This document shows, piece by piece, positions 1 to 13,500 of a DNA stretch of 64,000 nucleotides. The DNA is from Siphonodentalium dalli. Its lineage: Eukaryota > Mollusca > Scaphopoda > Gadilida > Siphonodentaliidae. A model generated the notes under the pieces. That model was not told the DNA's origin. It did no database searches and worked only from the letters and a program-made list of their open reading frames with translations. Position 1 is the first letter of the stretch. The number at the start of each line of letters is the position of its first letter. The stretch spans positions 49,034,443 through 49,098,442 of the forward strand of contig CP136068.1 of the NCBI GenBank assembly GCA_032622095.1, in the 5' to 3' direction. The position numbers were made by a program, and so were the translations under genes.

Positions 1-1503
1 TGACTGCTTTCGTTTATTGATTTTCTCGCCATCTTCCTTCATCGTAGCCAATGATCCTGACTCGCTTTCCTGTGACGATTCAACAACACCTGGCGAATCT
101 TCTTCCATAGAATCTATCTCCGATCTGGAGTCAAGCTTCAGTATTTCAGGATCTTTCAATGTATTTGATAAACTTACAAACATTTCATCATCGTCCTGTG
201 AAGGCACATCCTCAGTGAAAATAGAACAGGAATTGAGAGGTATTTTTGTTTCATCTTGACTCTCCCCTGTTTCAAACCCTTGAGAAGCGGAATCATAACC
301 AACTGATTCCTTCTGAGTTGTTTCACCGACATCCTCACTAAAGCTTTCCAATACTAACTTCTTGTTGGTCGACTCATTGAAGAAAGAAGAAATAGTTAGC
401 TGTGACTTTCCAGGACTATGTTTTTCTATCTCTTCTTCAGTCAACTTTTTAATTTTCAACTCAGGCGAAAGTTCTGAAAGTGCCTGTGATTGAGAACATT
501 CACTTCCAAATAAGTTTCTAGAACTTTCATTTTTGTCCATAGATTCTGCCAATAAAATCGAGTTGTTGATCTTTTCAGGAGTTTCATGAATTACTTCAGA
601 AGCATCCATATTCGATAACTGAATGTCCTTAAACTTTGTTGGCGATTGAGTTTCTTCAATAATTGTCACGATTGAAACGGGTGATGATTTTTTACTTTTA
701 GTTGGAGACATAGTATCCTCAATAAAGGTCAAAGGCTCCCTGTGACGTCCTGATTTTCGTGGGGACGAGCGAGTTTCTTTCAAAGGACTCGTCATTAGCC
801 TATTGCTATTTATAGTATCGGCCTTCTCGTCATCACTTTTATGCAACAGCCAACTATCCAAGTTAGGAGTTGGAGACTTCGTGCTTGACCTGCTCACTTT
901 GGGAGATCTAGCACTACTGGATAATGAATCTTGTGAAGCTCGTTTCGGGGATGTTAGATCCGCCTCTTTTACTGACTGGCTAATAGATTTCTGCGGACTC
1001 TCAAAACTTCTGTTACCTACAGCTATAACTGTAACTTCTGTGTCATCACTAGAAGAATTAGATGGGAATTCTGTGATAGCTTGAAGCAAGTTCTGTTTCA
1101 ATGACTGTTCACTTGCTGTAGATGATTTGGAGTCAGCAGAAGATTTAACATCGTCTACGTCTCTAAACAGGCCATCTAACAAAGAATTTACCCGGGCTTG
1201 AATATCACTAGTTTTTTCAGGACTCTTACTGACTGGATGAGTGGTCTGTATTGGTTCGTCTCGGTTGTCAACTGACATCTCCACATCATCGATATGGTTT
1301 TCTTTAGAATCATGACTTTCAGAGTTGTTAGAATCACTATCTCCCGGAACATTTTTTTTCAGCCTCACAGATTTGCGACGTGTTGATCTTTCTTGTGGCA
1401 CTAAGAAGCCATCTGTGGATTGACTCTTGTCGGCTGATTTTTTGTCTTCCGATTCTGACGTATCATCTTTGGGAATGCTATCACTGACTAAGATGATCTC
1501 CAC
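1..1503 (-). CDS. RIF1: RIF1 coding exon 27, long disordered Ser-rich exon (runs off left edge)
   Basis: It is open for 501 codons (residues 1120-1620) and still in frame at base 1. Ser, Asp, Glu, Lys and Thr dominate. There are at least a dozen SQ/TQ dipeptides (ATM/ATR-type sites, known to matter for RIF1) and several SP-x-K sites (SPRKSG, SPTKSK, SPKVSR). A basic block RSTRRKSVRLKK, about 43 codons in, resembles the RRSSRRR block of vertebrate RIF1. The large single exon matches the big disordered exon of vertebrate RIF1. The acceptor at 1505-1504 (TTTTTGCAG) is the nearest of four tandem copies. PP1-docking motifs are expected beyond the left edge. Confidence 0.93.
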   Translation of the reverse strand, partial: MEIILVSDSIPKDDTSESEDKKSADKSQSTDGFLVPQERSTRRKSVRLKKNVPGDSDSNNSESHDSKENHIDDVEMSVDNRDEPIQTTHPVSKSPEKTSDIQARVNSLLDGLFRDVDDVKSSADSKSSTASEQSLKQNLLQAITEFPSNSSSDDTEVTVIAVGNRSFESPQKSISQSVKEADLTSPKRASQDSLSSSARSPKVSRSSTKSPTPNLDSWLLHKSDDEKADTINSNRLMTSPLKETRSSPRKSGRHREPLTFIEDTMSPTKSKKSSPVSIVTIIEETQSPTKFKDIQLSNMDASEVIHETPEKINNSILLAESMDKNESSRNLFGSECSQSQALSELSPELKIKKLTEEEIEKHSPGKSQLTISSFFNESTNKKLVLESFSEDVGETTQKESVGYDSASQGFETGESQDETKIPLNSCSIFTEDVPSQDDDEMFVSLSNTLKDPEILKLDSRSEIDSMEEDSPGVVESSQESESGSLATMKEDGEKINKRKQS

Positions 1504-4500
1504 CTGCAAAAATATAAATTTATTATTAAAGCGGCTCATTTAAAATAATCTCCATCTGCAAAAATATATAAATTTATTATTAAGGCGGCTCATTTAAGAT
1601 AATCTCCACCTGCAAGCAAAAATATTAATTTATTATTAAGACGGCTCATTTAAGATGATCTCCACCTGTAAAAATATAAATTTATTATAAAGTGGCTTTA
1701 TATATTGTTCAGCCTTAAGATTTTACCAACATATTTTTTACCTTTGTCATGGTTGATAAGCACATGGAATGGTTATATATGTGCAATAGAAATCACTGCA
1801 TTAGGGGACAAAAATAGGTCCATTTCCCCACAGTATGTAACAATAAAGAGCATTTATTGAGGGTTTCCACTTGGGGTTTGGGGAATGGTACCCCTGTAGC
1901 TGTATTCAGGATTTCCACTTGGGGTTGGGGAATGGTACCCCTGTAGCTGTATTCAGGGTTTCCACTTGGGGTTGGGGGAATGGTACCCCTGTAGCTGTAT
2001 TCAGGGTTTCCACTTGGGGTTGGGGGAATGGTACCCCTGTAGCTGTATTCAGGGGTTCACTAGGGTTTGGGGGAATGGTACCCCTGTAGCTGTATTCAGG
2101 GTTTCCACTAGGGGTTGGGGGAATGGTACCCCTGTAGCTGTATTCAGGGTTTCCACTTGGGGTTGGGGGAATGGTACCCCTGTAGCTGTATTCAGGGTTT
2201 TCACTAGGGGTTGGGGGAATGGTACCCCTGTAGCTGTATTCAGGGTTTCCACTAGGGGTTGGGGGAATGGTACCCCTGTAGCTGTATTCAGGGTTTCCAT
2301 TAGGGGTTGGGGGAATGGTACCCCTGTAGCTGTATTCAGGGTTTCCATTAGGGGTTGGGGGAATGGTACCCCTGTAGCTGTATTCAGGGTTTCCACTTGG
2401 GGTTGGGGGAATGGTACCCCTGTAGCTGTATTCAGGGTTTCCACTTGGGGTTGGGGGAATGGTACCCCTGTAGCTGTAATCAGGGTTTCCACTAGGGATT
2501 GGGGGAATGGTACCCCTGTAGCTGTAATCAGGGTTTCCACTAGGGATTGGGGGAATGGTACCCCTGTAGCTGTATTCAGGGTTTCCACTAGGGATTGGGG
2601 GAATGGTACCCCTGTAGCTGTATTCAGGGTTTCCACTAGGGATTGGGGGAATGGTACCCCTGTAGCTGTAATCAGGGTTTCCACTAGGGATTGGGGGAAT
2701 GGTACCCCTGTAGCTGTATTCAGGGTTTCCACTAGGGATTGGGGGAATGGTACCCCTGTAGTTGTATTCAGGGTTTCCACTTGGGGTTGGGGGAATGGTA
2801 CCCCTGTAGCTGTATTCAGGGTTTCCACTAGGGGTTGGGGGAATGGTACCCATGTAGCTGTATTCAGAGTTTCCACTTGGGGTTGGGGGAATGGTACCCA
2901 TGTAGCTGTATTCAGAGTTTCCACTTGGGGTTGGGGGAATGGTACCCCTGTAGCTGTATTCAGGGTTTCCACTTGGGGTTGGGGGAATGGTACCCATGCA
3001 GCTGTATTCAGGGTTTCCACTTGGGGTTGGGGGAATGGTACCCCATGCAGCTGTATTCAGGGTTTCCACTTGGGGTTGGGGGAATGGTACCCATGCAGCT
3101 GTATTCAGGGTTTCCACTAGGGGTTATGGGAATGGTACCCCTGTAGCTGTATTCAGGGTTTCCACTAGGGGTTGGTGGAATGGTACCCCTGTAGCTGCTG
3201 TGGGAAATCTCAGTCCATCAACAAACTGTGAATATCTAATAGAATTTAGTAAATCAGTCGATAATTTAAGCCAAGTTGTAAATGTCTGTGGTAATGTAAG
3301 TAGATAAAGTTAAGGAATCTTATTGTTTTATTTTTAACAATTTGAAGGGTTAATTAATGTAAGGGTGTTGTCATTTTGCATTGTATATAAACATTGATAT
3401 TGTATAGTATCATAAATTTTGCTCAAAAACGTCAGTTTGGGGGGGGGAATAATTGTACTGATAATTTTTCATACCAACAACAGTTTTTGCTGCTTTCTTG
3501 ATTATTTTCAGAGTATCTAGAGTCATCATATAAAAACTTATGTTTTTATCAACATATTATCCACGAACCTTGGAATTAGCAAATTTAGGTAACATATTAT
3601 CTAATATTTAAGACCAAAACAATTACAACCGCTTTAAGCTATGTTCATTGTGACAATCAATACATCAGAACCAGATAATAAAATTAATTTGCCTGAGTGG
3701 CTCAATACTAAACAATACTCTCTTTTTTCTAAAGTTTTGCATGCAACAGACTTCTCAGAACACTCATGCAACGACCTTTAATATGAACAGAACACTCATG
3801 CAACAACCTTTAATATGAACAAACAGATCTATTTTGACATACTCAGGACGATTCCACATTTCTCAGGTGTGCCTACATGGTCCCGAAACCACGCATGTAT
3901 GCAAACATTTTATTCGCATTCAATCTGTTGGGAAAAGTTTTAATTGGTACAAAATAATTGCGTTTTTTTTATACAATCATGTGCAGAATTGAGAACGAAC
4001 AGAACCATTTCGCAGTTCAGATGTCCGATTCATTACTGTAATCAGTAACCATGTTCAATCATTTGTTAAACACATGATAGCTTGTGAGCACAATGTCGGT
4101 AAGAAACACATTGGTCATACTTGACTGGGAGAATTTTGACAATATAATTCACATGGAATACTTCGTTGGATGGTGCCGCACAAATAAATAAAAATATATA
4201 AATACATGCACATGCTTAACAAATGTTTTGGCCTAAGAAAAGGGAAATTATCCCAAGGGCGAATTTACCTGGAGTGGTTAAGGCGTGTCCTTGGTTACTA
4301 ATCGTTTCTCAGTGATTTGACAGTGTTTGTTTCAAAGTAATAACTGATCGATTTGTTGCATTTTTAAGAATAAAAAATGCCGAAACAAATAATTTATCTC
4401 CAATTTTTGCCAATATAAAATGACTGCTAACTGGCTGCACCTGTAATTATCAGACGGCTAACATCCTAATATGAAACGGTAAACTTCAAAGTTAATTTTC

Positions 4501-7500
4501 AAAGGCGATATTTCAAATTCGTGATATAATTATATGCTGTCAATGTATCAGGCTGACTCATGTCAAATTCACATAGTACCATATCTAATTTGTATTTTCC
4601 AATTTGGAAAGTGATCTTAATGACACTGTTGTTGGTTGTTCCTCCCAAGCCTTGAAATAGGGTGTCTGTCATCTGCAGAATGAGGTCCCCAGAGGGTGAA
4701 TTTAGTGATGCTACCCCGCATAGCGGGCTAGCATTACCAAATTCACCCTCTGGGGACCTCATTCTGCTTACACCTCAGCAGAATGAGGTTCCCAGAGGGT
4801 AAATTTGGTGATGCTAGCCCGCTATGCGGGGGTGGCATCACTAAATTCACCCTCTGGGGACCTCATTCTGCAAATGACAGACACCCTATTTCAGGGCTTG
4901 TGTTTGAGCGGCCTTGAACTTATTTTATCATGCCATTTCTTCGTAGGCATAATCGGCCAATAAAATATTGGATTCTAGACTAACGGAAAAATCAACGTCT
5001 TTTTTGTTAATTTATGGGCATATAAAATTATAAGTGGCTAAACAACATACTTGGCATAATTTCGCAAAATTATACAGTATGTTGTTTGGCAACTTACAAT
5101 TTTATACGCCCATAAATGCAACAAAAAAGACGTTGTTACATATTGAATAACGGTTGTAATGATTTTCTGTGCTAATCCATTAATTGTATGACAATCTAAT
5201 TTTGCTATGAACGCAGGCGAGTTCAGCTTTGATATACCTGAGGTTCTAATTGAGACGGTTCTTTGGCTTCATCAGACTGCGAGCTTATAACAATTGGATT
5301 TCCCTCATCATTTGCTGGTTTTCTGAAACAATAAAAATAGTGTAAGTGGGAAATTAAAGACATATTATGGACTTGTTCGGGTGCGTGAAATAGATAAGTT
5401 AGTACTCAGGCCCTATGCCATCTTGGGGAATGTAGCATTATACTGACATCGTGATAATTTCAAAGAAATCGACCATACCACTCCATAGAAACATCGTCTG
5501 AACTACTCCCAATTGTAAATATTTACACCTCGATTCGGGACGCAACTATCGGCGATAATCTAATACAAATGATTTCGCCATCAAGAGTCGTTGCATTTAA
5601 TTAATATATAAGAATGACGGTGTACATCGTCAATTTGGATTAATATTCGTAACAAATAACTACTTTGAGAAAGATTATTCTCAATTTCTATGTGATCACC
5701 ATACCGGAGTGTTTCACATCACTTTAAGTTGAAGACAGTGTATCTCTTCCTAGCTAGCTTTATGTACATTCCAGGGCTATACAATAAGATGTCAGGAAAT
5801 GCTTCTCCCTTACTCGTATTTAAATTCGCGCAGTACTATTTTTCGCTCAGTTTTGAATTCGCGCACTTTAAATTCGCGCACCTAGCTGCGCGAATTCAAA
5901 CCTGATAAAAATATTTTTGTAATAGTTCCATGATATTTTTGTATATCTTGAAGCTGATGAAGTTTCGGTTCTTAGTCATTGCTGGAGATAGTGCTGTATG
6001 TGTATATTAAACACAATCGCGGCGGATTTATATCGTGTTGACAATAACCCATGGTAACTACATACATCATAATTTTATGGCGACCTGGAATATTAGTAGT
6101 TCTTATACAATCATTTCAACAATGTCTCTGTTACCATGATTTGTCGCTTGGCATTGTGAGCAATGGTTTTGATAGCGGCTGGCCGAATGCAAATATATGC
6201 ATACATGAAAAGGCGTATTTGTCTATTCACCGTTCATAATATATGTAAATTCAGCAACATAGCCCTCTTGCATGTATTTCATATCGACTGTGGTTTAGAT
6301 TAAACTTGGTGCCGTACTATTTTTCGCTCAGTTTTAAATTCGCGCACCATTGGGTGTGCGAAAAATAGTACTGCGCGATTTAAATACGAGTAAGGTATCA
6401 ATTAACATTAAATTTATTTAGAAATATTCTCAAGTGATACTAAGGCCAAATAAAAAAAGGTGTTTGTTTCTCGGGGAATTTTTTTTTTCAAAAGTGATGA
6501 GGGAGGCAGGTATATGTTATTATTATTTATTTTCAGATGAGGGAGGCAGGTTTTTGTTTATTATAATTTTATTTTAATGATACCGTGTAACAAAACACTC
6601 CTTATTCAAATTTCTGAGCCATATAAGGCCAAAAAAAAAAATGTTTTGGTTCTCGGGCAATTTTTTTTTCAAATCAATGAGGGAGGGAGGGTTTTATTTT
6701 TATTTTTTATTTTTTTCTGCGCATAGTAAGCATGGACAAAGATACCTTCCTCTGTCTAGTAATAACCAGAAAGATAGAGGGAACTGTTATGCATATAAAC
6801 TCATTTAGTCTTATATAAAAATGACATTGTACTACCAGTGTATGACTGGGATTACTTAACAATATATAATGCCCCTGACATTAACTACTGTTATTGTTGT
6901 CTAAAAACTGATAACTCCCCATTCTAATATGTGATCCTGAATTTAGTCCCGTGCCTTTCAATTGTATAAAGTTACAATTAGTGTAAGTTGTTCACAATGA
7001 CTAATTGTAAGAAGAGCATGAGGATCAGCTAATCATTTTCTTAATTGTAGTCATCTACTTTATGTTGTAAGCCTGCAAGTCACTTTTTAACACATTACAT
7101 GTTAGAGCTCAATGCACACTAATATTCAACACATATCTGCTATGGACATGTTGATTAAATCCCCAAATTTTTTTTTCCGTAAGTTTTTTTGTCGTAACAT
7201 CGGGCATTGCAATAAAAAGGCCTAATGCGGCCCTTTTTATTCAATGCGGCGGTGCCTGAGAACCAAAACCTTTTTTTTTTTTGGCCTAACATGGAAAGCC
7301 TAAGGTGGTGGACAGAGTACATACAGCTAAATGATAATAGATCTGAAATGGGAAAGGATCCAGTCAGTCCAACAATATATTCCATTTGGGAAGGAATTTA
7401 TATATGCAATTAGAAATGATATAGAAGCAGACAAATTTTTAATATTATTTTTAAATTTTTGGGGTCATTATACCCAATGAAATGTTCAAACATTTTTGAT

Positions 7501-10500
7501 AAAGAGCATGCATGTTCTTCTAATTTATTCACATGAGGGTCTATAAACCAGTGCATTGCAGATCGTGTTAATAAAATTCATGCCAATGCTCTGGACACTG
7601 TCCTTTTGAAATCCAAGTGTTCTCATTTCATTGAAACACACAAAGTCTCTCGATAAATCATCTCTTCTTGGTTTGCTGTTGTATGTTGGAAATGCGGTAC
7701 TTTCCTTCTTCAAGTTCAAAAGCGTTTTTTTTGTTTTGAATACATGAAGCACCAACATAATTTGGAACTGTAACATCAATGTCATCCATTTTTATAATTA
7801 TTTCGATTTGTATGTATCGACCGAACATCCGAACGTTGTTGCAACATCAGAGGCATTTAACTGTTCATCAACACAATCAAAGTCCGATGTTTTCAAGTTT
7901 GAAACAAGAACTTGAAACAGTGTGAAAAGTTATTTCAGAATTGTTCGCCCGAGTTTCCTCTCGGTATTCAGTAAGAATTATCAGTTTGTATTCGTCAATA
8001 ACCTGCTCCCGAAGGAATTGAAAAGAATGTGTATTAGGACATGATATAACTGTCCATGGTACAAGGTGTTGAATAGGTGCTCCCAGCTTCTTTGCAAACA
8101 TGGCAACATTTAAGAGCGTGGGCATTTTTCATACCGGAAACAGCGAGGTGCGCTCGATCTAGCAACTCGGAATCCGGTCAGTTGTACTTTAACACCAAAG
8201 AGGCATAACTCTATATACCTACATTGCTTTCATCCTGCCAATCTCAACGGTGAAAATTGGGAACGCGCGGTTGGGTAGTAAGCTTATTATCAGCCGGCGA
8301 TAAAAAGTGCCGATGCGCAGTTTTTTAAGATGCGGCGGTCCCCGAGAAACGAAGTTCCTTTTTTGTTTGGCCTAAGTTCTAACAGGAGAGTAAAAGTCAC
8401 TTTTAAAACAGGCGAGGTGCGGCCCAGGAAATGTAGCAAGAGGGAGAACTCTATCTTGTTAAGAAGCTAGTTAGTTGTAGTCTTGAAATTGTGTTTTTAT
8501 GAAAACATTTGTTGTCATTGTGGCCCGAAAGAGATACACCATGTTTAAATAAATTTTATTTTAATTTGATGATGCCCTCTTCATGTGCCTGAGAAAGCAG
8601 CATTTTATATTTATTTGGCATTAAGGGTGAATGAAAAGGTGAGATCACTGGATATAAAACAAGATAACTTACGATATGGTTGACATTGACATCTGAGTAT
8701 CTGGGAACAACTGGGACATTGAAGCATCAACAGAATTCTCAAGGCTGTTATACATGGCAGGCAACATCCTACAAATTGAGAAAATGTATGGATCAGTGAA
8801 AATAAATTTCTCATCTCTACAAAAGCAAAATATCTCATCTTCACAAGCCAACATCTCTCATTTTGATATATAGCATCAGGGAGTAAAATATCCAATATAG
8901 GCCATCCAAAATTAAATATGTTTCTCAGGCACTGCCACATTGTAGATAATTTTTATCGCAGATGAAAAAAATTGCATTGTGGATTCACATAAAAAACCAA
9001 CGAAATTTGGCAATCAAATGGCAGAAAAACAAGAGAAACCTATTAAGTAGATTGTACATTAAAAGATGTGCAATTTAATAACTTGTGAATAACTTGGGTC
9101 GATTGGCCCACAGAGATGCGATATCCTGCCAAAATCCTAAACAAAACCAAAAATAGATCTATCATTTTAATATTAAATGTCATGGTTGTCAGTGAGAAAT
9201 TCTGCAGTTTTCTTGTGCAAATAGCACGAGTTTTGGAAATCAAGCACTTCAAACACTTCGATTATAACACTTTCTATACTAAATACTAACTGATGAGTTT
9301 GATCTTTCATAGTAAATGTTCAGAAAATAAGTGCAATAGTCAAACTTATACCCTTCCGATGTACAGTTTTAGAACTGATGGAAGAATCCATTTAGTACCG
9401 ACATGGAAAGGGAAAGTCCACATAAACCATGTCAGGACAGCTTTATTATGATATCCTGTTTGTTTCTGAAAGAGTAAAGTAGGTTACAGACAACTTTGAA
9501 AATAAAACTGCCATTCCAAATGGTCAAGTTGATATCGCGTGAGACAGGGTCAGAGTGTTTTTGGTGGTTAACCCTTTAATGACGGGAGCTGCGCAGGTGC
9601 TGCATTAAAGATCCAGTGCCAGTGCATTCTTTTATATGTGTGAGTCTCCCATAGGAAGTCTCACATATATAAGAGAATGCGTTGGCTTACAAGGTCAAGG
9701 TAAATATTGTTAGGCCAATGTATTCTCTTGTATATGCAAGGCTCCCAATGGGAGACTCGCATACCGTATTCTCGCGGGTATAAGCCCACTTTCGGGCATA
9801 AGACCACCCCAGTATTTTCACTAGAAGTAAGTTTTCCGGGGTATAAGACCACCCCCTCCCTAGCCCTAATCATAACCCCTCCAAAACGGCTTAAACTCGG
9901 ATATGGGCCTTTGCAAACCAAAAATCGGGATAAAACTGATGAAATAGATGAAAGCCGAGTATTGGGGAATATCCCCGGCTTCCAGATTAAGTAAAGGTAA
10001 ATAGGCCTATAAGTTACTTTAAGAAAGTGATTTTTCAATTAAATGTGAATATTAAAATATTATAATTTTAAACACTTGTCTTGTTGTTTTATTGCCCAAC
10101 ATTCCCATAATTCATGCCATAAATGACACTATTAAATTTTGTAAGCAGTGTGGGTAAATCCTGCATCTATAGTCTATAGTAGTCTATAGTTTATATCAAT
10201 GTTCAGACTTAATCCGATTAGGAAACTAATAAACCCGACGCTTTATTCGTGACCCGTTGTCCACATAGAGGATGTTACAATAGCGACTAATTGCATGTTT
10301 AACAAAAGCCAGTGAGTGTAATTATTTAACACTAACAGTACTGACAAAAGACAGTTATATTTCTGCTAAAAAAGCACGTGTTTTAATAAATAGAGTTATC
10401 GCTCCTAAACTGTTTATACTGTAAAACGTGAACAAAATGCAGGTTAAAAATGTTAATGTCAATAACCTTTATTTTGGTTATAACGTTGACATAGTTTGGA

Positions 10501-13500
10501 AGACATTGTTGTTCAATGACAAGTTCCCCTTCTGCTTCATTATTATACCCACTGTGTGTTTACATAACCAGGAAGCCAGTTCTCTGTGTTTGGTTACATG
10601 AAGGAACATACCGACGTTGTCACTGAACGCGAAAAATATGTTTTTACAGTACTGTAGTTGGACAGACACCTGTGGCTTTGCACGCGCATAGCTTTTGAAC
10701 TTGAAGCTACATATATATGCCGTTAGCGACTCGGTTCTTTTGTATTTGGTGTCTGTTAATGATTTGTTTCCCCGGGAAGTATAATTTAATAAACAAATAA
10801 GATTTTAAGATTCACTTTATTTTATTTTATTGAATATTCTCGAACATGCCTACGAAGTATACTTTTCCGTTTTGAATATAAATATTAAATTTCTTGAGTT
10901 CGTCAATCTTTTTTTCTGTCTACAAGCTGATATCAAATACTTACCACCGCTGAAATTGAACAAAATTTGGGGTGGGCCTAAACTTTTCCGGGGTATAAGA
11001 CCACCCATGCCTTTTCAAGCTATTTATTCCCTAGGCCCCCTGGTCATATACCCGCGAGAATACGGTATATAACAATGCACTGGCTTACAAGGTCAAATTT
11101 CATATTGTTAGGTCAAGCATTCTCTTATATATGCATGGCGCCCTATGGGAGACTCCCATATATAAGAGAATGCACTGGCTTAAAAGGTCAAGGTAAATAT
11201 TGTTAGGCCAATGCATTCTTTTATATATGCGAGCTCCCTATGCAAAATTTTCATATATAAGAGAATGCATTGGCAAAATTAAAAAAAACTCCAGTCATTG
11301 AAGTGTTAAGTTGGCTTTTCCTGCAGATGATACAGATCTATAAACTACATTCTGTTTCATTAATCTAACTACATTCTGTTTCATTAATCTACATTCTGTT
11401 TAAAAACATAACACATAAATGATAGTTTACCTTTTTTCTTTCATGACCTCTTTCTGGTGTTCAGTCAGGGTCATTTTCTTTTTTGGTGATGCAACAATGG
11501 GAACAAATTCCTGCAAAAGATATCATGTGCATAAGAATGTACTATTGGGCTTTCATCAGACTGAGAACGTAAAATGACGCATCATAGATGCTGTGGTCGA
11601 GTTTTGGCATAAGTAAAAGTGTGCTAGAGTAAAACCCACAAACTGCATTGGTCAAAATCAATTTGTTACAAAATTACATTTGTTAAGAGTTATCGTGCTT
11701 ACCTTGTGAAATAAACAATCAAGAAGGCAAAGAATGTTTACAAACGAAAACAGGAAATGTGATCCAGAGGCTGGATGTGGTGTACCTTCGAACTTACTGG
11801 GACTTTCTCATATGAAGACCATATACCAAGTTTCATAAGTCTGTGAAATATTTATCAAGTTACCATCTGGACAACAAATGTTTCGGATGGATAGACAAAT
11901 GGACGGATGAACACCCGTCATTTAATTTGTCCCCCCCCCTTTTTTTGTTTCCAAGGCACAACAAACTGTGTATGAATTTCTCAGCTGTACCCACTGAGAA
12001 CTCCTGGAGGCACATTAAGAAGAGTTAACGTCCTACCTTATCATTCATATCGTTTACTCCCAGTATGTTCTTTCTTACTGCATGACCAGGTGATCGTTTT
12101 GCATCAGTCACAGGACATTTGGCTGGAGACCTCTTTGGTTTTGGAGACACTTTGCTGAGAAAGCTTCCTCGTATTTTATTCGGCGACGGCATTCCAGGTA
12201 AGTATGGCTCTGGTGGCTGAGAATCAAGCTGAGGAAATATAAGGCAAGAATTAAAACAGTCGGACAAAATTAAACAAGGGTTGCACATCAAAGACGACTC
12301 TGGCCGAGTTTTTGGCAAATAAGAGTGAATTTGTTTAACGTGAATCACTAAAAATGGACGAACTAAAGAACCGTATTTCAGGTAAATAAAAAAAAAGTCA
12401 GACAAACCTGGTTTTTTTTCTCAACCAAGATATTGTTATTGGTTGGAAACCAAAAATGTTAACAGACTGTCAAATACTAAGTAAAAAAATGGCCGTAACT
12501 CATGCAAAAAATAATTGGATGGAACCCATATTCAAACTGGGACTGTATTTTTAGCTGGGAAATACACATACCAACTTTGGTTCAGATCAAATAATCCAAA
12601 CTTGAGTTATCGATCACAAACCAAAAATGTTAACGGACGGACAGACTGATTACATAATACAACCTTTTTTCAAAAGGGCATATAAAAAGTAAACAAATGC
12701 CAATAAAAAGTGCACACAGAAAATGATTGTGTCTGCTCTGATAATGAATAGCTGCTAGGTTTCGAGCTAATCTGAGTGTGACTGTCGATTTATAAGCTTT
12801 TCAAATCTGGAGCCTTTTGTGACTCTTGAGCAAGGTTGCTTGTATTGTGACTGCTTTGCACCACTCATGTGACTTTCATGACGGGAGCTGTGCTGGTGCA
12901 GCATTAAAGACCTGTGCCAGTGCATGCTCTTATATATGCGAGTTATATATAAGAGAATGCACTGGCTTACAAGATCAGGTTAAATATTGTTAGGCCAATG
13001 CATTCTCTTATATATATGAGACGCCATATGGGCGACTCGCATATATAAGAGAATGCATTGGCACAGGGTTTTTGCAAAAATTGAAGAAGCTCCAGTTATC
13101 AAATGGTTACGGGAGTACTCTGCTTGGGTGCCGATAGATGTTGTGAGTATGCTAACCTTGATATTAGCACAAGAACAATGGTGCCATGTGCCATATGACT
13201 AGGGGTGCCACCATTAATCATATAATCGATGAACCGTTGATAGAGTCGATAATTGATTACCATTTCCGTCATCGATTAATCTGCGTTATTTATTTCAGAC
13301 GTTGGAAAATGACGGTTATTGTTGAATACCCTGATTGTTTTACACAGTTTAATCTACAACCGAGGGGTCAACAACCTTTGATCATGTATCAAAGAGATTC
13401 CGACAACATAAGTACTACCAATATATGTTGCAAACAGTCGGCAGTTCATTTGATGTGACATGGTTACTCTTTGGGTCATTGTATATTCTTCAAATTGGCG

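Larger units (their letters stand above)
6444..8372. mobile_element. Harbinger-like element A (TAA TSD), interrupted by a nested relative
   Basis: TSD TAA at 6441-6443 and 8373-8375; the ends GGCCAAATAAAAAAAGG and the complement of CCTTTTTTGTTTGGCC include a TTTCTCGGGG / CCCCGAGAAAC pair. It carries minus-strand protein remnants (7525-7785 and 7877-8125) homologous to the element at 43911-45073. The TWA duplication with G-starting ends fits PIF/Harbinger; no transposase is recognised. Confidence 0.8.

Noticed and set aside
1906-3120. Long ORFs (403, 384 and 323 codons) across the minisatellite on both strands
   Set aside because: They arise because the 48-bp unit is a multiple of three and lacks stops in several frames. 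The region lies inside an intron bounded by phase-matched RIF1 exons.
4262-4320. tRNA-like GGAGTGGTTAAGGCG stretch
   Set aside because: It resembles a tRNA-Ser D-arm/A box but no B box, T-arm or acceptor-stem pairing follows. At most a tRNA-derived relic.
9707-9994. 95-codon plus-strand ORF and its 125-codon antisense partner
   Set aside because: They span the boundary between a MITE and the TA-flanked nested element and have no similarity to known proteins.
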